DNA of 57,832 nt from positions 1 to 57,832 of the forward strand of contig DBNL01000070.1 in the NCBI GenBank assembly GCA_002299785.1. Reading direction: 5' to 3'. Of this stretch, positions 1-8,165 are shown piece by piece. The position numbers and the translations under genes were made by a program. The notes under the pieces are model-generated. The model did not search any database. It had not been told where the DNA came from and worked only from the letters and a program-made list of their open reading frames with translations. Position 1 is the stretch's first letter. Each line of letters opens with the position of its first letter. This DNA comes from Verrucomicrobia bacterium UBA673. GTDB lineage: Bacteria; Verrucomicrobiota; Verrucomicrobiia; Limisphaerales; UBA1096.

Positions 1-71
1 ATGACCGGGACCGTGATGACCGGGACCGTGACGATGACAACGAGAGAGAGTCCAATCGTAAGCGGAGCTAA
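1..71 (+). CDS. Possible charged C-terminal tail of a gene cut by the window edge
   Basis: Frame 3 is open from the first base to a TAA at 69-71. It encodes a very charged tail made of D/R repeats followed by NERESNRKRS. The DNA shows two tandem copies of a 15-bp unit (ATGACCGGGACCGTG) at 1-30. This could be the low-complexity C-terminus of a plus-strand protein that begins outside the window. It is too short to assign, and chance is a real alternative. Confidence 0.25.
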   Translation, partial: DRDRDDRDRDDDNERESNRKRS

Positions 72-130
72 CAGGGAAAGAAAACCCAAAGAGTCAATCG
101 GATAGTAAAGAAATTTTTTTTTGGCATGTT

Positions 131-140
131 TTGGCCAAGG
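131..140. repeat. Copy of the dispersed TTGGCCAAG word
   Basis: TTGGCCAAGG lies in the short spacer downstream of the first permease gene. It is one exact copy of the palindromic word repeated through the window and the only exact copy in the AT-rich first 6.5 kb; a partial copy, CGCTTGGCCAATCG, occurs near 5943. Confidence 0.5.
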
Positions 141-154
141 GGGGCAAGTGGAGT

Positions 155-1501
155 TTACTCGTACCGAAGCGCCTCGATGGGATTTAGCCGGGAAGCCTTG
201 TAAGCCGGGAACAAACCGGCAATGATCCCTGTAAGGATGCTGAAGGTGAGCCCTATAAAAAGGGCTTCCCACGTGATGATGGGAACGTTCTGTTGGGGAA
301 TCAGTTGAGTGAGTAGCCAAATCGTTCCGAACGAAGTGGGTAGGCCCAACAATCCACCCAGAATGGCAAGAGAAGAGCTTTCCATCATAATTTGAATAAA
401 AATTGAAAAGTCATTAGCGCCTAGGGCTTTGAAAGTTCCGATCTCGCGAATTCGTTCGTTGATGCTGGCAAGCATGATGTTCATGACCCCGATACCGCCA
501 ACGAAGAGACTCAGCGCTGAGATAATGAGCCCAATTAGGTTTGCATTTTTTATACGTTCCTCTGCGCTAGCAATGCGACTGGCATATGTAGAGAATTCAA
601 AATCCTCAACTCCGTTGTGAGTATGCAGGAGGATATTGCGGGCCTGATCCAAAGCTTTCTCCATGTGGGTTAAGTCCGCTACCTTGATATCTATATCTGT
701 CAAGTTGGGTTCTGGGGTGTCATCAGTTCCACTGGAGACTTTGAATCTCATCCACATAGTGTTAATTGGAATATAAACTACATTGTTTTTGTGATAAAAT
801 CCGTCTCGCCGAAAACGGTATCCGGCATTTCGCCTGGGTCCGGTGCGATCTTTTTGGTTTTGTCTCTCGAGTTCCCTTCGCTTTTGCTCGGCATCGGTCA
901 TATACTCGATGAACATTCCTATTACGGTGAACGGTTGCCGGTTAATATGGATGATTTTCCCCACTGGATTGATCTCTTGATCGGTTGATTCCGGATCACC
1001 GAACAGTCGATTTCGAATATGGGCGCCAATAACGCAAACCGGTTTTGCTCCCCGCTCATCCAACTCGTTAAAAAATCGTCCGTACTTAAGAGTATGTCGA
1101 TTCATCTGCAGTACGACCGGCCAGGCCCCAATGAACTCGGAAGGATAGCAACTGCGCCGTTGATATGTGATACGGGCACGGTGCCCCATTTCCGGGGAAA
1201 CATGAGAAAGCAAGGTGGCCCCTCGTTTGAGAGCATAGACATCATTCAGCGTTTTGCCAGGTGATGTGTCGGCTATATGGTTCTGATAGTCTGGGGGGTC
1301 ACTATCGTGAATGAGTACTTTGTTTAGGCCTCCATAAATAATAATATTGTCCCGCATTCCTTTTTCGAGCCCTTCCACGATGGCGGACATCGCCACCACG
1401 CTGGCTACGCCTAAAATGATTCCGAGCATGGTTAGTACTGACCGAAACCAGTGAGCGTAGACTTCCTGAAGGCCAAGAATGAACAGGCTAAAAAATCTCA
1501 T
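155..1501 (-). CDS. MacB-like ABC transporter permease, copy 3 of the module
   Basis: Inner-membrane permease of the MacB/FtsX superfamily, 448 residues. It has an N-terminal membrane helix after a short amphipathic stretch (HWFRSVLTMLGIILGVASVV), a large periplasmic MacB_PCD-like domain of about 230 residues, and three C-terminal FtsX helices ending in PIEALRYE. It has no ATPase domain, so it depends on the separate ATP-binding protein encoded at 4387-5142. ATG 1501 is preferred over the in-frame TTG three bases upstream. It is the last gene of a five-gene minus-strand module whose other two permeases are clear paralogues. Likely role is export from the periplasm of an antibiotic, peptide or lipid; the substrate is unknown. 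Confidence 0.85.
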   Translation of the reverse strand: MRFFSLFILGLQEVYAHWFRSVLTMLGIILGVASVVAMSAIVEGLEKGMRDNIIIYGGLNKVLIHDSDPPDYQNHIADTSPGKTLNDVYALKRGATLLSHVSPEMGHRARITYQRRSCYPSEFIGAWPVVLQMNRHTLKYGRFFNELDERGAKPVCVIGAHIRNRLFGDPESTDQEINPVGKIIHINRQPFTVIGMFIEYMTDAEQKRRELERQNQKDRTGPRRNAGYRFRRDGFYHKNNVVYIPINTMWMRFKVSSGTDDTPEPNLTDIDIKVADLTHMEKALDQARNILLHTHNGVEDFEFSTYASRIASAEERIKNANLIGLIISALSLFVGGIGVMNIMLASINERIREIGTFKALGANDFSIFIQIMMESSSLAILGGLLGLPTSFGTIWLLTQLIPQQNVPIITWEALFIGLTFSILTGIIAGLFPAYKASRLNPIEALRYE

Positions 1502-1582
1502 CAAATGTCTGCAACGCGTGGTGAGGCAGAATCGGAAAAACAGTGGAAGATCGTGCTATGAGCATCCCTTATGAAACAGCTG

Positions 1583-2992
1583 CTATTCGTAGCGAAGTGC
1601 CTCAATGGGATCCAGCCTCGAAGCCTTAAAGGCGGGAAATAGTCCTGCAATTATTCCAACACAAGCACTAAATGCGATACCAATGGCTAGCACTTCGGCG
1701 GTTATTTGGGGTGTGTTCTCTGTGGGAACCATTTGGGTTAGCAGCCAAACCGAACCATAAGAAGCTGGAATCCCAAATAATCCTCCAAGGAGGGCCAGCG
1801 AGAGACTTTCCATAATTATCTGGAGAAACACGATGAACCCCGTGGCGCCCATCGCTTTGAAGGTGCCTATTTCCCGTATGCGTTCATTAATACTGGCAAG
1901 CATGATGTTCATGATGCCAATTCCCCCGACAATTAGACTCAACGTGGCTATAATCCCTCTAATGATTTGCGCACTATTCAAGCGTTTGTTGATATTGGTT
2001 AATACGCTTTCCTGTGTCCGAAAGGAGAAATCTTGTATGCCATTATGGGAGCGAACCATTACATTTCGAATTTGCCCCATGGCCTTGTCCAGGACATCTA
2101 CATTTAGGGCCTTAACATCGAAATCACTAAGTTTTGGATCTGGGACAAAAACTTCCGGCTCTGAAGATCCGCTTGTGGAAAATCTCCCTTTAATTGAACT
2201 GGAAGCACTGGAGGTCGCCATGCGAAATTTCATCCACATTGTATTTAATGGAATGTGGGCTACGTTATTTCTTCGCCAATAAGGGTCATATCTTGAAGAA
2301 CGACCGAATGATCCACTGCGAGTTGGGCCGCTGCGGGATTGTTGTTGTTGTAATTGGTATTCCCGTTTTCTTCGTTCGGCTTCGTTTTCCATTTTTTTAT
2401 ACATGCCGATAATCTGAAACGGTACATAGTTGATATTGATCTTTTTTCCGACTGGATCAAGTGGCGAGCCATCTAAATTAGTGGGGCCAAATAGACTATC
2501 CCGAATATCTGCCCCAATAACGCAAACATTCTTTGCGAGATGATCTTCATAAGGGCTGAAAAACCGGCCAAATTCAATTTCATAGCCTTCCATTTCCATA
2601 ATGTCAGGCCAGACACCGACAAAGGAGGAAAGATAGGTTCGTTTATCTTTGTAATTTGCGCGCCCATAGGACCAACGCATTTCTGGGGAAACACATTGTA
2701 GCAATGTTGCATTCTTCTTTAATGCATATGCATCCTGCACAGTGATACCAGGCGAGTAGTCCTGTCTATGTTCCTGATAAGAAGGGGGGTCATCCTCATC
2801 GATGTTAATTTTATCTGCGCCACCGTAAACGACCATTTGATCCTTCATGGCATTCTCCATTCCTTTTACAATTGCAGACATCGTGACGAGGCTCACGATT
2901 CCCAGCACCACTCCAAGGATCGTCAACATGGAACGAAACCAGTGAGATGCGATTTCCCTTAATCCTATCAGGAGTGTGTTTAACAGGATCAT
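1583..2992 (-). CDS. MacB-like ABC transporter permease, copy 2 of the module
   Basis: Second permease paralogue, 469 residues, with the same plan: N-terminal transmembrane helix (HWFRSMLTILGVVLGIVSLV), periplasmic MacB_PCD-like domain, then FtsX helices around residues 345-465 including GGIGIMNIMLASINERIREIG and the terminal PIEALRYE. The periplasmic domain has an extra serine-rich insert (around residues 255-285) that the first copy lacks. Start is ATG 2992. It sits 81 bp upstream of the third copy and 12 bp after the first-transcribed permease, so all are probably one transcript. Two non-identical permeases may pair as a heterodimer; that is inference. Confidence 0.85.
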   Translation of the reverse strand: MILLNTLLIGLREIASHWFRSMLTILGVVLGIVSLVTMSAIVKGMENAMKDQMVVYGGADKINIDEDDPPSYQEHRQDYSPGITVQDAYALKKNATLLQCVSPEMRWSYGRANYKDKRTYLSSFVGVWPDIMEMEGYEIEFGRFFSPYEDHLAKNVCVIGADIRDSLFGPTNLDGSPLDPVGKKININYVPFQIIGMYKKMENEAERRKREYQLQQQQSRSGPTRSGSFGRSSRYDPYWRRNNVAHIPLNTMWMKFRMATSSASSSIKGRFSTSGSSEPEVFVPDPKLSDFDVKALNVDVLDKAMGQIRNVMVRSHNGIQDFSFRTQESVLTNINKRLNSAQIIRGIIATLSLIVGGIGIMNIMLASINERIREIGTFKAMGATGFIVFLQIIMESLSLALLGGLFGIPASYGSVWLLTQMVPTENTPQITAEVLAIGIAFSACVGIIAGLFPAFKASRLDPIEALRYE

Positions 2993-3004
2993 TTTTTAAG
3001 TCTG

Positions 3005-4390
3005 TCAATCATATCTTAATGCCTGAATAGGATCCAGTTTCGCCGCTTTGATCGCAGGGAAAAGACCTGCCAGACTGCCGGTGATGACGCTGAAGCCGAA
3101 CGCGATTGTCATTGCAAAGGCGGTCATCACAGGGGGTGTGGTGTCATCGGCAAAATTGGCTAATGTATTCACTAGCATTGGGGAAATAATCAAACCGGCT
3201 ATTCCGCCGGCGATTGCGATGACTATACTTTCAGTCAAGATTTGAAAGAAAACATCCATGTTTGTCGCCCCTATAGATTTTCGGATACCAATTTCTCGGA
3301 CGCGTTCGGAGATGCTGGAGAGCATAATATTTATTATACCAATACCGCCAACCAGCAGGCAGATGCCTGCTATAAACATACCGCTGATACGCTCATTTTG
3401 GATGGACAAGGCAATGTCGCCGGCAAAACCCTCCTGTGTTTCAAATTCAAAGTCCTCCAACCCGTTGTGGGTTTGCATGAGAACATTGCGAACCTGTTGC
3501 AGGGATTTTTCGAGTGTTGAAACATCGTAGATCTTCATCGCGACCGTGGATAAGGATCGGTCCATATTACTTCCCCTGTCATAAGACGAATCAAGTTTGG
3601 ATACGAATGTGTTCAGCGGAACCATAATGGTTGAGTTTTTTCTTAAGTAAACCACCATCGCTCTTCCAGAATTGCGGTCACCTGACCTGAACGCTGCACC
3701 AATATCTCGCTTTTTTGCAGTTTGTCCTGTAGCAAGGGCTTCCTCTTTCTTTTTGCGGTCCTCCTCACTCATGTATTCCTTGAACATTCCAATAATTGTG
3801 AATGGAATATAATTGATCATGATCTTTTCCCCAACGGGTATAATTTCTTCCCCCTGGTTGTCGTATTCTCCAAATAGTTCATTTCGAATTTGGGAACCTA
3901 TGATACAGACCGTATTCGCTAGAAGGTCGTCCATGTCCGAGAAAGGTCGCCCGTGTTCCAGTTCGTGCTCTTCAATTTCCATTAAGCTTGGCCAGGTTCC
4001 TTTTACTGTTGCGTACCGGGCTCTTTTGCTTTTCCTGCTGATACGCAGCGACCCTCGATAGCTTCTCTTTTCAATCACCGGAGTCACATTATAAACTAGG
4101 GGCGCATTTTTTTGTAATGCGTAGACATCTTTCAATGTCATGCCGTTAGCTTCGTCTTCAAGATGTTTTTGGTAATCAGGCAGATCATCGTTGTCATCCA
4201 CAATGATTCGTTCCAGTCCACCAGATTCAGCTAGTGAATCCCTAAGTAGATTTTCTTTTCCCTTTACGAAAGCGGACATGGTTACCAGGCTGGCTACACC
4301 GAGTATAATTCCGAACATCGTGAGCAGGGAACGAAACCAGTTCGCCCAAATTTCCTTGAATCCACTTTCGATTATCGAACCCAGATTCAT
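3005..4390 (-). CDS. MacB-like ABC transporter permease, copy 1 of the module
   Basis: First-transcribed permease of the three, 461 residues. N-terminal helix (NWFRSLLTMFGIILGVASLV), MacB_PCD-like periplasmic domain to about residue 330, then FtsX helices with GGIGIINIMLSSISERVREIG and the conserved end PIQALRYD. Its ATG at 4390 overlaps the stop of the ATPase gene (4387) by four bases, the usual sign of translational coupling in ABC operons. It is the most divergent of the three permeases, which argues against a very recent triplication. It lacks its own nucleotide-binding domain, like B. subtilis YknZ and unlike E. coli MacB. Confidence 0.87.
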   Translation of the reverse strand: MNLGSIIESGFKEIWANWFRSLLTMFGIILGVASLVTMSAFVKGKENLLRDSLAESGGLERIIVDDNDDLPDYQKHLEDEANGMTLKDVYALQKNAPLVYNVTPVIEKRSYRGSLRISRKSKRARYATVKGTWPSLMEIEEHELEHGRPFSDMDDLLANTVCIIGSQIRNELFGEYDNQGEEIIPVGEKIMINYIPFTIIGMFKEYMSEEDRKKKEEALATGQTAKKRDIGAAFRSGDRNSGRAMVVYLRKNSTIMVPLNTFVSKLDSSYDRGSNMDRSLSTVAMKIYDVSTLEKSLQQVRNVLMQTHNGLEDFEFETQEGFAGDIALSIQNERISGMFIAGICLLVGGIGIINIMLSSISERVREIGIRKSIGATNMDVFFQILTESIVIAIAGGIAGLIISPMLVNTLANFADDTTPPVMTAFAMTIAFGFSVITGSLAGLFPAIKAAKLDPIQALRYD

Positions 4391-5142
4391 GCAGTCATAT
4401 CACGGGCTAATTGGGATTGCTTCGCTTTAATCTCTTTGAATTTGGGGGCTTCTCCGCCCAACTTTGGATCAATTTCGTTGGCGATTTTTCCGTCCCGGAT
4501 CTCGATTCGACGTGGCGTAACCGAGGCAATTTCCGGATCATGTGTCACCAGCATGACGGTTCGCCCTTCCTGGTGCAGTTGGTCAAACATCCCAAGGATC
4601 AATTCACCTGTGTTTGAGTCAAGATTGCCAGTCGGTTCGTCGGCAAAGATGATACGCGGATCATTAACCAAGGCTCGGGCGATTGCAGCGCGTTGTTGTT
4701 GCCCTCCTGACAACTGGGATGGTCTGTGTTTACTACGATCCTCCATGTTGACAGATCTCAGTGAATTCATTGCTCTTTCTCGACGTTCCTTGCTGCTTAA
4801 TCCACTGTAAATCATCGGGAGTTCCACATTTTGCCTAACGGTTAGTTTGGGAAGCAAATTAAAAAACTGAAACACAAAGCCAATTTTCTTGTTTCGGATA
4901 GAGGCTAGTTGGCGAGCGGAGGCATCATGAATCATCATTCCATCAAGATTGATGGTTCCAGAAGTGGGAGTGTCCAAGCATCCCAGGATATGCATTAATG
5001 TGGATTTGCCGCTGCCAGATGGTCCAATAATAGAGATAAATTCACCTGAATCTATATCTAAAGATACCCCGTCGAGAGCGCGAATAGTCTCGCCCCCTAG
5101 GTGGTAGGTTTTGTGAATATTACGAAGTTCAAGGAGTGGCAT
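4387..5142 (-). CDS. ABC transporter ATP-binding protein of the MacB/LolD type
   Basis: Cytoplasmic ATPase, 251 residues, that powers the neighbouring FtsX-type permeases. Walker A is GPSGSGKS (40-47), the Q-loop lies in FVFQFFNLLP (89-98), the signature is LSGGQQQR (144-151), Walker B is IIFADEP (164-170) and the switch histidine is in VTHD. These features and the spacing are standard for the MacB/LolD/FtsE group. It sits between the adaptor gene (35 bp upstream) and the first permease (4-bp overlap). It is the only ATPase in the module, so it presumably serves all three permeases. The C-terminal tail of about 30 residues is lysine-rich and not typical. Confidence 0.93.
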   Translation of the reverse strand: MPLLELRNIHKTYHLGGETIRALDGVSLDIDSGEFISIIGPSGSGKSTLMHILGCLDTPTSGTINLDGMMIHDASARQLASIRNKKIGFVFQFFNLLPKLTVRQNVELPMIYSGLSSKERRERAMNSLRSVNMEDRSKHRPSQLSGGQQQRAAIARALVNDPRIIFADEPTGNLDSNTGELILGMFDQLHQEGRTVMLVTHDPEIASVTPRRIEIRDGKIANEIDPKLGGEAPKFKEIKAKQSQLARDMTA

Positions 5143-5177
5143 CTGTAATTGTACTTGGTTTTCCAGCCAAACAGAAA

Positions 5178-6521
5178 TTAGTTCCGACTGCCACCACCTG
5201 GTCTACGGCCACTCCCGGGCCCACGCCCGCCACCCGATTTCCGACCTCCTCGCAGTTTATCCATGGCTTTTGCTTTTTCGTCTTCTGTCATCTTTGGCAT
5301 CGCAGCTATCCATTCTTTTCTGCTCATCTCGCCATCGCCATCTGTATCATATTTGGCAACCAGGGGATCAATCTTCTTTTCTTCCTTGGCTTTGGTTTCA
5401 CCCGTTAATGTGATGGTTTCACCGATCATATCATCATCAGGTTTTTCTAAGGCAACTTCATCGCCTTGGTTTAATCCCTTCAATACTTCAACGAAGTTAA
5501 GATCGTTAACACCCACCTCTACCATTTGTTTGGCGTATTTTTCATCCTTTTTGATATAAGCGTAGGTTTCGGTACGTTGTTCGAGCTCATTCCTTTCTGT
5601 GAAAATAGAAGCCAGTTTCGTTGCCACGACACCCTTTGAATTGGCGACTGGTATATTGATGGTGGCTGTCATTCCTGGAATGATGGATTCATCCGTGTTC
5701 TGCAATTTGATACGTGTGGAAAAGCCCTTGATCCCGCTTTTGATTGTAGCCTGAGGGGCAATCCTTTCAACAATACCGTCTATAACCAAGTCGGCTACTG
5801 CTTCAATTTCTATCTTCACCTTCTGGTTTTTTCCCATGCGTGAGACATCGGCCTGGTTGACATGGGAGAGGATGATCAGATTCTTTAAATCCGCAATCTC
5901 CATCACTTCGGTTCCGCTACTCTGGCCTCCCGTGCCGGAAACCGCTTGGCCAATCGATACCGGGCGGGAGAGGACCGTACAGTCAAAAGGAGCACGAATA
6001 CTGGTCTTCGAGAGTTTCTCCTCAGCGAGGTCAAAATCATTCTGTGCGCGATCACGTGAAATTTGAGATACTTCGTATCTGGTTTTGATATTTTGGAACG
6101 CCTCTTCAGATATCAATCCGTCATTAAACAACTTTTTCGATCGTTCGAATTCATTCTTGGACTGCTCCAGTTGGAGGTTGGCGCTATCGATTTGCTTTTT
6201 GCGGGTGTCAATTTCTATCTTTAAATCTTTGTCATCTAGTCTGAATAATAGATCCCCTGCGGCTACCTGGTCTGAAATGTCAACGGGGAGTTCCGCAATT
6301 TTTCCATGTACCTCTGGACGTACACTTACCTTTTCAGCGGGGCTTATTTCTCCAGCCACAGTAACGGAGAAGTTAATGTCTCTTGTCTCAATGATATGTG
6401 TTGTTTCTCGATTCTTGAGCTTGATTAGGTTCGAATTGCTTTCATTTTGATTTTCTGTAAATGAGGTGTACCCAAAATAACCAACTGCCAAAACGAGAAT
6501 TAGGATGATAATATTTTTCAT
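5178..6521 (-). CDS. Periplasmic adaptor (HlyD/MacA family) with C-terminal EF-hand
   Basis: Membrane-fusion protein of 447 residues, first gene of the efflux module. ATG 6521 is chosen over TTG 6527 because it leads directly into a signal-anchor (MKNIIILILVLAVGYFGY). Next come a biotinyl/lipoyl-like half-motif (VSVRPEVHGKIAELPVDISD), a coiled-coil hairpin of about 75 residues, the second lipoyl half and beta-barrel domains. The unusual part is the C-terminus, where a canonical EF-hand loop (DTDGDGEMSRKEW) is followed by a Gly/Arg-rich tail. Family knowledge: MacA links the inner-membrane pump to an outer-membrane channel. The EF-hand suggests calcium binding in the periplasm, which is inference. 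No TolC-like gene is present nearby. Confidence 0.9.
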   Translation of the reverse strand: MKNIIILILVLAVGYFGYTSFTENQNESNSNLIKLKNRETTHIIETRDINFSVTVAGEISPAEKVSVRPEVHGKIAELPVDISDQVAAGDLLFRLDDKDLKIEIDTRKKQIDSANLQLEQSKNEFERSKKLFNDGLISEEAFQNIKTRYEVSQISRDRAQNDFDLAEEKLSKTSIRAPFDCTVLSRPVSIGQAVSGTGGQSSGTEVMEIADLKNLIILSHVNQADVSRMGKNQKVKIEIEAVADLVIDGIVERIAPQATIKSGIKGFSTRIKLQNTDESIIPGMTATINIPVANSKGVVATKLASIFTERNELEQRTETYAYIKKDEKYAKQMVEVGVNDLNFVEVLKGLNQGDEVALEKPDDDMIGETITLTGETKAKEEKKIDPLVAKYDTDGDGEMSRKEWIAAMPKMTEDEKAKAMDKLRGGRKSGGGRGPGSGRRPGGGSRN

Positions 6522-6724
6522 GTACAAAATCGGTGGGAAGTCTAGTTCCTTCGCGGTATTAGAGCAATCTTAAGGTTAATGTAAGGAAGCTCCTGTTAGA
6601 TTGACCTCTATTTGTACGCAAAAAACATCGAATTGTTTCAATTAATTGCATTTGAGCCTGTTCCTTGGCAGAATTCCTATTCTTTTTGAACGGAGGGTCG
6701 AGAGGCAATAAATCAAGCTGCGGG

Positions 6725-8050
6725 GTGCAATTCATTTATAACATTGTTTTTGAGGCCTGTTTTATTTTTTCAGCGCCCTACTATTTTTTGAGAATGAGAC
6801 GCCGCGGTGGGTGGCGGAAGGGTTTCGGCGAGCGGTTGGGCCGGTATTCCACTAAGTTTAAGCAGGCCATCAGCAATCGGGACGTCATTTGGCTGCATGG
6901 GGTCAGTGTAGGAGAGGTGAACCTTTGCGTCCAACTTATCAAGGTTCTTCAGCCTCGCCTGCCCAACCTTAAACTGGTCGTCTCCACCACCACTACTACG
7001 GGAATGAGCGAGTTGCATAAAAAACTCTCCGCCGATATTGCCAAGATTTACTACCCGATGGATCGCCGGAGATTTGTACGTCGCGCACTGGCGACGATCC
7101 GACCCAAGGCGGTGGTGCTCGTCGAGGCCGAGATTTGGCCGAACTTCCTTTGGGGTCTGCAGACCCGGAAGATCCCTCACTTCCTCGTGAACAGCCGCAT
7201 CTCCGGAAAGTCGTTCAGGGGTTATTGCCGGTTTCGCTTTTTGTTTTGTCGGTTCTTCGCCGGGTTCACTGGTGTGGGCGCCCAAAGCGAACACGATGCC
7301 AAGCGCTTGGTCGAACTTGGGTGTAACAACGAAGTGGTTAACGTTTTTGGCAGTTGTAAGTTTGACGGGACAGGGATCAGCCGGGAACGTCTGCTGGACG
7401 TTTCAAACCTGACGCAAAACCTGGGTGTGCCTAAAGGCGCACCGTTGCTCGTTGGCGGCAGTACCCACAGCGGCGAGGAACTGATCCTTGCCCGCTTGGC
7501 CAAGCGGTTACGGGAAAAACACCCGAATCTGTTCCTCGTTTTGGTGCCGCGCCATGCCGAGCGCGGCCGTGAAGTGGGCGAAGCCTTGACCAAGATCGGA
7601 GTTCGTTTTGTTTATCGCAGCGAGATCGGCAGCAACACGCCGCTCCGGGAGCAGGGGAGCCTTGACTGCCTGCTCGTTAACACCACCGGCGAGTTGAAAT
7701 ATTTTTACGAAGAGGCTGCGGTTGTGTTCATAGGCAAAAGCCTCACGGCGAAGGGCGGCCAAAACCCGATTGAACCGGCCGGCTTGGCCAAGCCGATCGT
7801 GTTCGGCCCGCACATGGGGAATTTTGAGGAAATCACGTCTAAGTTTCTGGCCAATGACGCCGCAATCCAAGTAGCGGATGAAGACGGCCTTGAGTCTGCA
7901 ATCGACAATTTGCTCAGCAATGAGGCCAAGCGGATCGCGCTTGGTCAATCGGCACGAAAAGTGGTTCAAGGTAACGAAGGAGCTGTCGAGCGTACCGTTG
8001 AAATGATCATCTCAGGCATCAAAATGGGGGAAATGGTACAAAAATACTGA
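6725..8050 (+). CDS. waaA: 3-deoxy-D-manno-octulosonic acid transferase (Kdo transferase)
   Basis: Transfers Kdo from CMP-Kdo to lipid IV-A in LPS inner-core synthesis at the inner membrane. Typical features are an N-terminal membrane anchor (FIYNIVFEACFIFSAPYYFL), then GERLGRY, the conserved WLHGVSVGEV near residue 55, and the GT30 C-terminal donor site with GKSLTAKGGQNPIEPAG near 335-350. The GTG at 6725 is preferred because homologues begin just before FIYN; the frame stays open to a TTG at 6665. Length 441 residues is normal. Two copies of the dispersed palindrome lie in the gene (7493-7506 and 7781-7794), read as LAKR and LAKP. It shows this organism makes Kdo-containing lipid A, consistent with lpxB at 42.5 kb. 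Confidence 0.92.
   Translation: MQFIYNIVFEACFIFSAPYYFLRMRRRGGWRKGFGERLGRYSTKFKQAISNRDVIWLHGVSVGEVNLCVQLIKVLQPRLPNLKLVVSTTTTTGMSELHKKLSADIAKIYYPMDRRRFVRRALATIRPKAVVLVEAEIWPNFLWGLQTRKIPHFLVNSRISGKSFRGYCRFRFLFCRFFAGFTGVGAQSEHDAKRLVELGCNNEVVNVFGSCKFDGTGISRERLLDVSNLTQNLGVPKGAPLLVGGSTHSGEELILARLAKRLREKHPNLFLVLVPRHAERGREVGEALTKIGVRFVYRSEIGSNTPLREQGSLDCLLVNTTGELKYFYEEAAVVFIGKSLTAKGGQNPIEPAGLAKPIVFGPHMGNFEEITSKFLANDAAIQVADEDGLESAIDNLLSNEAKRIALGQSARKVVQGNEGAVERTVEMIISGIKMGEMVQKY
7493..7506. repeat. Perfect 14-bp copy of the dispersed palindrome inside waaA
   Basis: CGCTTGGCCAAGCG is a perfect palindrome here, read in frame as part of RLAKRL. A second 14-bp palindrome of the family, GGCTTGGCCAAGCC, lies at 7781-7794 of the same gene. 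Confidence 0.7.
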
Positions 8051-8093
8051 GTTTCTACCTTTTGCTTTCAGTTGGAAAACTATAAAAAAACCA

Positions 8094-8121
8094 TTGACAG
8101 TAGGTTAAATCGGCCTAATCT
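8094..8121 (+). promoter_or_regulatory. Sigma-70-like promoter of the cys operon
   Basis: TTGACA at 8094-8099 is a consensus -35 box, followed by a 16-bp spacer and TAATCT at 8116-8121 as the -10 box. Transcription would start near 8128, inside the palindrome at 8121-8147 and about 40 bp upstream of cysH. Confidence 0.65.
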
Positions 8122-8147
8122 CAACAAACCCTATCGGGTATAGTTGA
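8121..8147. promoter_or_regulatory. Imperfect palindrome at the cys operon start site (candidate operator)
   Basis: Nested inverted repeats: TCAAC (8121-8125) pairs with GTTGA (8143-8147), and ACCC (8128-8131) pairs with GGGT (8136-8139) around a TATC centre. The 27-bp element touches the -10 box and covers the predicted start site, an ideal place for a repressor. It could also fold as an RNA hairpin. Sulfate-assimilation genes in many bacteria are controlled by a cysteine-responsive regulator. Which regulator would bind here is unknown. Confidence 0.5.
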
Positions 8148-8165
8148 TTTATTTTGGAAGCAACA

